Shown here piece by piece: positions 34,035 to 39,133 of a stretch of 39,133 nt of DNA. This DNA comes from Bacteroidota bacterium (GTDB lineage: Bacteria; Bacteroidota; Bacteroidia; Bacteroidales; VadinHA17). The stretch covers positions 1-39,133 of the forward strand of contig DSCJ01000046.1 of assembly GCA_011049175.1 (NCBI GenBank). The letters are read 5' to 3'. The position numbers and the translations under genes are program-made. How positions within the stretch are numbered: position 1 is the first letter of the stretch; every line of letters begins with the position of its first letter. The notes below the pieces were generated by a model that was not told the DNA's origin, searched no databases, and worked only from the letters and a program-made list of their open reading frames with translations.

Positions 34035-36290
34035 ATGAATATGAAGATGCCTTTTTACTTTCTTCCGGTAGCGTTTCTGGCCTGTACAACCTTATCCTGT
34101 GTCAGAACTGAAAATAAAGCAGAATCCTATGAGAAGAAAATAGACAAACTCATGGCGGAAATGACCCTTGAGGAAAAAATCGGGCAGATGTCGCAGATCG
34201 ACCCGGGAATGGCCGGTTCTCCCGAGCGGCTGAAAGAAATGGTCAGGGAAGGGCGCTGCGGTTCGTTGCTGAATTTTTTTGGCATGGAGGAGGTGAATGA
34301 AATACAGCGGATTGCTATGGAGGAAAGCAGGATGCATATTCCCCTGCTGATCGGCAGGGATGTCATCCACGGATATAAAACCGTTTTTCCCATTCCCCTG
34401 GGTATGGCGGCAACCTGGAACCCTGACCTGGTAAAAAAAGCATTCCGGATATCGGCGGTTGAGGCATCTTCTATGGGGATCAGATGGACATTTGCCCCGA
34501 TGATCGATATTACCTGGGATCCCCGCTGGGGGAGGATTGCTGAAGGATGTGGCGAAGATCCCTTTCTGGCGTCGGCGCTGGCTGCGGCCATGGTGGAAGG
34601 GATACAGGGCGACAGCCTGAACGATCCTACCGCCCTGGCTGCCTGTGCCAAGCATTTTGCAGGATACGGATTTGCCGAAGCCGGCAGGGATTACAATACC
34701 ACCTACATCACAGAACCCGTGATGCGTAACGTGGTGCTGAAGCCTTTCAAAGCGGCGGTGGATGCCGGTGCGCAGACTATCATGACCGCTTTTAACGACC
34801 TGAACGGAGTGCCGGCAACAGCCAATGAGTTCCTTTTGAAAAAGGTGCTGAACGACGAGTGGAACTTTCAGGGCATGGTGGTTAGCGACTGGGGCTCCGT
34901 ACCGGAAATGATAAACCACGGCTATTGCCGCGATGAAAAAGATGCGGCCGCAAAAGCCATCCGGGCCGGAGTGGATATGGAAATGGCCACGAATACCTAT
35001 TCAGCAAACATAGAACAACTGCTGGAAGAAGGAGTTGTTACTGAATCGATGATCAACGATGCCGTGCGCGATATCCTCCGTCTCAAGTTCCGCCTGGGGC
35101 TGTTTGACAATCCTTATGTACGCCCGGAAGCACAAAAGGTCATACTCGATGAAGCGCATCTGGAACACGCCAGGCAGGTGGCCGCGCAAAGCGCCGTCTT
35201 GTTGAAAAACAGTGGCCAGGTGCTTCCCCTCCCGGCCGGAATCAAAAGCATTGCTGTCATCGGCCCGCTGGCAGATGCTCCCAGGGATCAACTGGGTACC
35301 TGGTGTTTCGACGGGGATCCTTCCCGTTCGGTCACCCCACTGGAAGCCCTGAAGAATGAACTGGGCCCCGGCCGGGTTCATTACGCGGCCGGCCTTGAAT
35401 ACAGCCGCGATAAACGAACGGAGGGATTTGCCGCCGCGCTGAAAGCTGCCAACCGGGTCGAAGTGATTGTGTTTTTTGCGGGTGAAGAATGGATCCTTTC
35501 CGGCGAAGGACAGAGCCGGGGAGAGATCAGCCTGCCCGGCGCACAGACTGAGCTGATACGGCGCCTGGCGGCTACCGGCAAACCCCTGGTTATGGTGGTC
35601 ATGGCCGGTAGGCCCCTGGCCATTGAAGAAGAAACCCGCCTGGCCGATGCCGTGCTCTATGCATGGCACGGGGGTACCATGGCCGGACCTGCCATTGCCG
35701 ATCTGCTTACAGGAAAAGTATCGCCTTCCGGCAAACTGCCGGTTACCTTTGTGAAAGGTGCTGGCCAGATCCCGTTTTATTATTACAGAAAAAATACAGG
35801 CCGGCCTGCCAGCGATGAATCCTGGACACCCATCGACAGTATTCCCGTGGAGAATCCGCAATCATCTCTGGGTTACAGATCCTTTCACCTCGATTACGGT
35901 TACACCCCGCTTTTCCCGTTCGGGTACGGACTCAGTTATACCCAATTCGAATACACCAATCTGGAATTGTCCGGTGCATCGATAGACCGGAACGGATCAC
36001 TCACCGTCAGGGCTACCGTGGAGAATACGGGCGACCGGGATGCTCACGAAGTGGTGCAGCTTTATGTGCGCGACCGGGTAGGATCCATTACCCGCCCTGT
36101 AAAGGAGCTGAAAGGCTTTCAAAGAATATTACTGAAGAAAGGAGAAAAAGCGGTGGTAGAATTCACCCTGGGGGCGGCCGATCTGGCATTTTTTAACGGA
36201 AAGGAAACATTGGTGGAACCGGGTGAATTTGACGTCTGGATTGGTCCGGATTCATCACAGGGATTGCACGGTGAATTTATTGTTCAGTAA
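34035..36290 (+). CDS. GH3 beta-glucosidase (BglX-like) lipoprotein
   Basis: This 751-residue exported glycoside hydrolase family 3 enzyme has a signal peptide with a possible lipidated Cys22 (TTLSC). The (beta/alpha)8 barrel (about 30-370) contains the nucleophile Asp285 in GMVVSDWGS, plus KHFAGYG and the RWGRIAEGCGEDP substrate-pocket motif. The alpha/beta sandwich (about 390-600) carries the likely acid/base Glu491 in SGEGQSRGE. A fibronectin-III-like C-terminal domain (about 650-750) follows. It releases glucose from the non-reducing end of beta-gluco-oligosaccharides in the periplasm. In this PUL it would finish digestion of oligosaccharides imported by SusCD. It starts 21 bp after the hairpin. 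Confidence 0.94.
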   Translation: MNMKMPFYFLPVAFLACTTLSCVRTENKAESYEKKIDKLMAEMTLEEKIGQMSQIDPGMAGSPERLKEMVREGRCGSLLNFFGMEEVNEIQRIAMEESRMHIPLLIGRDVIHGYKTVFPIPLGMAATWNPDLVKKAFRISAVEASSMGIRWTFAPMIDITWDPRWGRIAEGCGEDPFLASALAAAMVEGIQGDSLNDPTALAACAKHFAGYGFAEAGRDYNTTYITEPVMRNVVLKPFKAAVDAGAQTIMTAFNDLNGVPATANEFLLKKVLNDEWNFQGMVVSDWGSVPEMINHGYCRDEKDAAAKAIRAGVDMEMATNTYSANIEQLLEEGVVTESMINDAVRDILRLKFRLGLFDNPYVRPEAQKVILDEAHLEHARQVAAQSAVLLKNSGQVLPLPAGIKSIAVIGPLADAPRDQLGTWCFDGDPSRSVTPLEALKNELGPGRVHYAAGLEYSRDKRTEGFAAALKAANRVEVIVFFAGEEWILSGEGQSRGEISLPGAQTELIRRLAATGKPLVMVVMAGRPLAIEEETRLADAVLYAWHGGTMAGPAIADLLTGKVSPSGKLPVTFVKGAGQIPFYYYRKNTGRPASDESWTPIDSIPVENPQSSLGYRSFHLDYGYTPLFPFGYGLSYTQFEYTNLELSGASIDRNGSLTVRATVENTGDRDAHEVVQLYVRDRVGSITRPVKELKGFQRILLKKGEKAVVEFTLGAADLAFFNGKETLVEPGEFDVWIGPDSSQGLHGEFIVQ

Positions 36291-36301
36291 ATAATAAAAA
36301 C

Positions 36302-37150
36302 ATGAAAATGAAATGTTGGATTCTGTATTTCAGCCTGATTATGCTGCTTACCGGATCATTGGGTTGTATCCGATCCTCTGAGCAGCAGGAGGATTATCCT
36401 GACAAGCCCGGGACAGGTGATTACGAACTGGTGTGGAGCGATGAGTTCGATTATGAAGGACTGCCCGATCCAGATAAATGGGGATACGATACAGAGGGTA
36501 ATGCTACCGGATGGGGCAATAATGAGGAACAGTTTTACACGGAAGCCCGCCTGGAAAATGCCCGGGTGAACGGAGGGGTCCTTACCATTACCGCCCGGAA
36601 GGAAGCTTATGAAGAGGGATTCGACTATACTTCGGCCAGACTCAGAACAAAATCGAAAGGCGACTGGCTTTACGGAAGGGTGGAAGTGATGGCGAAGCTT
36701 CCCGACGGAAGAGGCATGTGGCCCGCTATCTGGATGCTGCCTACCGACTGGGCGTACGGAAACTGGCCGGCCAGCGGTGAGATCGATATCATGGAAAATG
36801 TGGGGTACGATCCCTGGGTGATTGTGGCTTCGGTTCACACCGAGACATACAACCATATGATCGGAACACAGAAAAATGCAACCATCACGGTGGAAGATTG
36901 TTATACGGATTTTCATGTGTATGCCCTGGAATGGGAAAAGGATGAAATCAGGGTATATGTTGACGATACCCATTACTTTACCTTTAAGAATGAAGGCACC
37001 GGATACAGGGAATGGCCCTTTAACCAGAGATTCCACCTGCTGCTGAATGTGGCCGTTGGCGGAAACTGGGGAGGGGCGCAGGGCATTGATGATACCATCT
37101 TTCCCCGGTCTATGGTGGTGGATTACGTCAGGGTGTACCAGAGAAAATAG
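36302..37150 (+). CDS. GH16 endo-beta-glucanase (laminarinase-like) lipoprotein
   Basis: This 282-residue lipoprotein has Cys22 (SLGC) followed by a short polar linker. The GH16 jelly-roll has the catalytic motif EIDIMENVG, with nucleophile Glu160, Asp162 and acid/base Glu165. WSDEFDYEG near the start, MWPAIWMLP and the C-terminal FHLLLNVAVGGNWGG are typical of laminarinase-type GH16. It is expected to cut internal beta-1,3 (or mixed-linkage) glucan bonds, probably at the cell surface. It begins 11 bp after the GH3 gene and is cotranscribed with it. The intact GH16 domain fills the protein, and no extra binding module is present. Confidence 0.93.
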   Translation: MKMKCWILYFSLIMLLTGSLGCIRSSEQQEDYPDKPGTGDYELVWSDEFDYEGLPDPDKWGYDTEGNATGWGNNEEQFYTEARLENARVNGGVLTITARKEAYEEGFDYTSARLRTKSKGDWLYGRVEVMAKLPDGRGMWPAIWMLPTDWAYGNWPASGEIDIMENVGYDPWVIVASVHTETYNHMIGTQKNATITVEDCYTDFHVYALEWEKDEIRVYVDDTHYFTFKNEGTGYREWPFNQRFHLLLNVAVGGNWGGAQGIDDTIFPRSMVVDYVRVYQRK

Positions 37151-37200
37151 CCGGAAAATTTTCAACCGATTAAGGTCTGAATGATGCAAATACCTTCATT

Positions 37201-38634
37201 ATGAAAGGCTGGTTAACGATTCTTAGTATTTTCCTGATGGCCTGCATCCGGGTTGACCCGGACGGGAATTACCCCGACCCTCCCGGGGATACCGGAGGGG
37301 AAACCGAAACGGATGTGCATGCATGGGTAACCGATCCGGCAGCGAATATCCTGTTTCAAAAGCACAGGCAGGGGATATTCTTTATGTCGGATGCCGGGGA
37401 GGAAGAGGTTATCCGGGCAGATACCACCCGGAGGTACCAGTCCATTGACGGGTTCGGAAATTGCCTCACAGGTGGCAGCGCCATACTGCTTAACAGAATG
37501 TCGCCGGAAAAAAGGCAGGTACTTTTGAAAGAACTGTTCGATCCCCGTGGCACGGGAATAGGGATCAGTTACCTTCGGATAAGCATCGGGGCTTCCGACC
37601 TGAGCGACCGGGTATATTCCTATGATGATATGCCTGCAGGGCAGACCGATCCCCTGATGGAACACTTCAGCCTGGATCCCGACAGAGAAGACCTGATTCC
37701 TGTTCTGAAAGAAATACTGGCTATTTATCCCGAACTGAAAATCCTTGGCTCGCCCTGGTCGGCACCGGTGTGGATGAAAACAAACCGGTCGTCGATTGGG
37801 GGAAGCCTCCGCCATGAGTATTTTGACGCCTATGCCCGGTATTTTGTGCGCTACATTCAGGATATGGAGGAGGAAGGGATCATGGTCGATGCCATTACGG
37901 TCCAGAACGAGCCCCTGCACCCGGGAAATAATCCCAGTATGTTTATGTCGGCCGAAGACCAGGCAAAATTTATCCGGGAGAACCTGGGGCTGGCTTTTGA
38001 AGATGCGGGCATCACGACAAAGATCATTATATATGATCATAACTGCGACAGGCCGGATTATCCCATCAGCGTTCTCTCCGATCCACAGGCGGCCAGGTAT
38101 GTTGACGGTTCGGCTTTCCATCTATACGGAGGCACGATCGATGCTATGTCGACCGTTCATGAGGCCTTTCCGAACAAAAACCTGTATTTTACCGAACAGT
38201 GGATTGGCGGGCCCGGCGACCTGGGCACCGACCTCAAATGGCATGTGGAGAACCTGATCATCGGGGCTACGCGCAACTGGAGCCGGAATGTGCTGGAATG
38301 GAATCTGGCTTCCGACCCGAACTATCATCCTCACACCGAAGGAGGCTGCGACCGTTGTCTGGGAACCGTTACCATTAACGGCGATCAGGTAACCCGTAAC
38401 CCGGCCTATTACATTCTTGCCCACGCCGCGAAGTTTGTCCGCCCTGGTTCGGTGCGGATTCACAGCAATGTGCTCAACGGCTTGCCGAATGTGGCTTTTC
38501 AAACGCCGGATGGCAGAAAGGTGCTCATTGTGCTGAATACTTCGGAGGAAAATCGGCGGTTTGGAATTGGTTTTGATGGCAGGCTGGCTTATACCGAACT
38601 GGGAGCAGGAGCCGTGGGTACATACCTCTGGTGA
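37201..38634 (+). CDS. GH30 beta-glycosidase (beta-1,6-glucanase / glucosylceramidase-like) lipoprotein
   Basis: This 477-residue lipoprotein has a clear lipobox LMAC (Cys15). The GH30 fold is recognised by IDGFGNCLTGGSAILLN, ISYLRISIGASDLS and ILGSPWSAPVWMKTN. The acid/base is Glu237 (TVQNEP) and the nucleophile Glu332 (YFTEQW). The C-terminal beta-domain ends VGTYLW, typical of the family. GH30 members near GH16 and GH3 in Bacteroidota PULs often hydrolyse beta-1,6-glucan or the beta-1,6 side links of laminarin. That activity is the best inference here. It starts 50 bp after the GH16 gene and is the last gene of the locus. Confidence 0.92.
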   Translation: MKGWLTILSIFLMACIRVDPDGNYPDPPGDTGGETETDVHAWVTDPAANILFQKHRQGIFFMSDAGEEEVIRADTTRRYQSIDGFGNCLTGGSAILLNRMSPEKRQVLLKELFDPRGTGIGISYLRISIGASDLSDRVYSYDDMPAGQTDPLMEHFSLDPDREDLIPVLKEILAIYPELKILGSPWSAPVWMKTNRSSIGGSLRHEYFDAYARYFVRYIQDMEEEGIMVDAITVQNEPLHPGNNPSMFMSAEDQAKFIRENLGLAFEDAGITTKIIIYDHNCDRPDYPISVLSDPQAARYVDGSAFHLYGGTIDAMSTVHEAFPNKNLYFTEQWIGGPGDLGTDLKWHVENLIIGATRNWSRNVLEWNLASDPNYHPHTEGGCDRCLGTVTINGDQVTRNPAYYILAHAAKFVRPGSVRIHSNVLNGLPNVAFQTPDGRKVLIVLNTSEENRRFGIGFDGRLAYTELGAGAVGTYLW

Positions 38635-38699
38635 GCGGGGGAGAGGGAAAGCTTCGGTGGCTGGCTATGTCTTTATAGCTGCCTGTTTTAGAAGAGAAG

Positions 38700-38724
38700 A
38701 ATCAGCCGGTTTATCGGGCTGATT
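38700..38724 (+). terminator. Weak hairpin terminator after GH30 gene
   Basis: AATCAGCC (38700-38707) pairs with GGCTGATT (38717-38724) across a 9-nt loop, 66 bp after the GH30 stop codon. The following run has only three T residues in a row, so termination would be weak or need a factor. Confidence 0.45.
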
Positions 38725-38779
38725 TGTAGTATATTGATTGAAGTAACTGGATTTATTCATCCCGCGGGCCACTGTTTCG

Positions 38780-38829
38780 CTCCGTTCCCGAAACGGAGTG
38801 ACATGCTTTTTTGGGGGCAAAAAAGCATG
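38780..38829. repeat. Twin short hairpins
   Basis: CTCCGTT (38780-38786) pairs with AACGGAG (38792-38798) across a 5-nt loop. Immediately after, CATGCTTTTTTG (38802-38813) pairs with CAAAAAAGCATG (38818-38829) across a GGGG loop, a perfect 12-bp stem. The poly-T lies inside the stem rather than after it, so these are not ordinary terminators. Confidence 0.65.
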
Positions 38830-38871
38830 CAAAAAACCCTTCGTCTGCTGATGCTTTTATGGAAAAACTAC

Positions 38872-38976
38872 GGCGGGGGAAGGCCTGCCGCGATCCAAAC
38901 TCGCCCCTGACAGGGCTTTGCCTGTCAGGGACTCAGACAGGATCGCTGCACAGGCCTTCCCACTTCTTCCCCCGCC
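38872..38976. repeat. Nested 105-bp palindrome
   Basis: Arms pair from outside in: GGCGGGGGAA (38872-38881) with TTCCCCCGCC (38967-38976); GGAAGGCCTG (38878-38887) with CAGGCCTTCC (38951-38960); CGATCC (38891-38896) with GGATCG (38940-38945); CCCTGACAGG (38905-38914) with CCTGTCAGGG (38921-38930) around a 6-nt loop. The outermost two arms overlap by four bases, so they compete. The whole could fold as a long hairpin in RNA or single-stranded DNA. Confidence 0.75.
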
Positions 38977-39095
38977 GCCTTGTTTTTCACATAAAACCCT
39001 CAGAGGCCGATCGTTTTCAGGTAGTCCGTAAAAAAGATATTTTTCTGATTAGCGGGGTTTCCCATCAACCACCCCGCCTTTCATGGTTCATAAAT

Positions 39096-39116
39096 CCTTC
39101 CCCTGGCAGGGGAAGG
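39096..39116. repeat. Perfect 10-bp inverted repeat near right edge
   Basis: CCTTCCCCTG (39096-39105) pairs with CAGGGGAAGG (39107-39116) with a single base between. It is followed by GC-rich sequence that begins another probable palindrome and is cut by the window end. Confidence 0.65.
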
Positions 39117-39133
39117 TGGATCCCCCCGCCAGC

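Larger units (their letters stand above)
38635..39133. repeat. Palindrome-rich non-coding region, probable interspersed repeat
   Basis: No gene is seen in these 499 bp. Instead the stretch holds at least five inverted repeats listed as separate features or findings: a weak hairpin at 38700-38724, stems at 38780-38798 and 38802-38829, the nested palindrome at 38872-38976, and a perfect 10-bp stem at 39096-39116. The density and GC-rich arms are unlike other gaps in the window. The sequence probably continues past the right edge. It resembles multi-copy intergenic elements, but copy number cannot be checked here. Confidence 0.55.

Noticed and set aside
38802-38829. The 12-bp stem with T-run as a terminator of the GH30 transcript
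   Set aside because: The T-run is inside the stem and not after it, so it lacks the layout of an intrinsic terminator.

Overview
The window looks like a carbohydrate-scavenging stretch of a Bacteroidota chromosome. The evidence is a SusC/SusD pair, many exported lipoproteins, a type IX secretion (T9SS) C-terminal sorting domain, a SusR-like membrane regulator, and promoter-like TTTG / TAnnTTTG elements. The T9SS tail together with a TRAP uronate importer fits an environmental Bacteroidales/Marinilabiliales-type organism better than a gut Bacteroides; this placement is an inference. Coding DNA is roughly half G+C by eye, and some intergenic gaps are extremely AT-rich. I found no tRNA, rRNA, CRISPR array or transposase.

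Region 1 (1-16.8 kb, plus strand) has a truncated DUF5695-like protein at the left edge. It is followed by a multidomain Svx/AvrXca-like (DUF6055) secreted putative metallopeptidase, an S9 prolyl-oligopeptidase-type peptidase, a GH127-type beta-L-arabinofuranosidase, a complete DUF5695-like protein, a second paralogous GH127-type enzyme, and an M6-like metallopeptidase lipoprotein. Gaps between these genes are short (about 50-110 bp), and a strong hairpin terminator lies just after the last one. The mix of peptidases and beta-L-arabinofuranosidases suggests attack on arabinosylated plant proteins such as hydroxyproline-rich glycoproteins (extensins). This is the most novel hypothesis here, and DUF5695 would be its uncharacterised partner.

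Region 2 (17.0-24.2 kb, minus strand) is a compact seven-gene uronate operon, in transcription order uxaC, KDG kinase, KDPG aldolase, TRAP transporter P, Q and M subunits, and a LacI-family regulator. It has a good promoter candidate and a 16-bp dyad upstream of uxaC. The oxidoreductase and dehydratase steps that would link uronate isomerisation to KDG are not in the window.

Region 3 (24.3-38.6 kb, plus strand) is a beta-glucan polysaccharide utilization locus. It comprises a SusR-like one-component membrane regulator, SusC, SusD, a PKD-domain surface glycan-binding lipoprotein, then (after a terminator-like hairpin) GH3, GH16 and GH30 lipoproteins. GH16 + GH30 + GH3 is the enzyme set expected for laminarin-like beta-1,3/1,6-glucan. 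An inverted repeat and a TAnnTTTG box sit in front of susC.

Region 4 (38.64-39.13 kb) is non-coding and packed with palindromes, including a nested 105-bp inverted repeat, and looks like an interspersed repetitive element running off the right edge.
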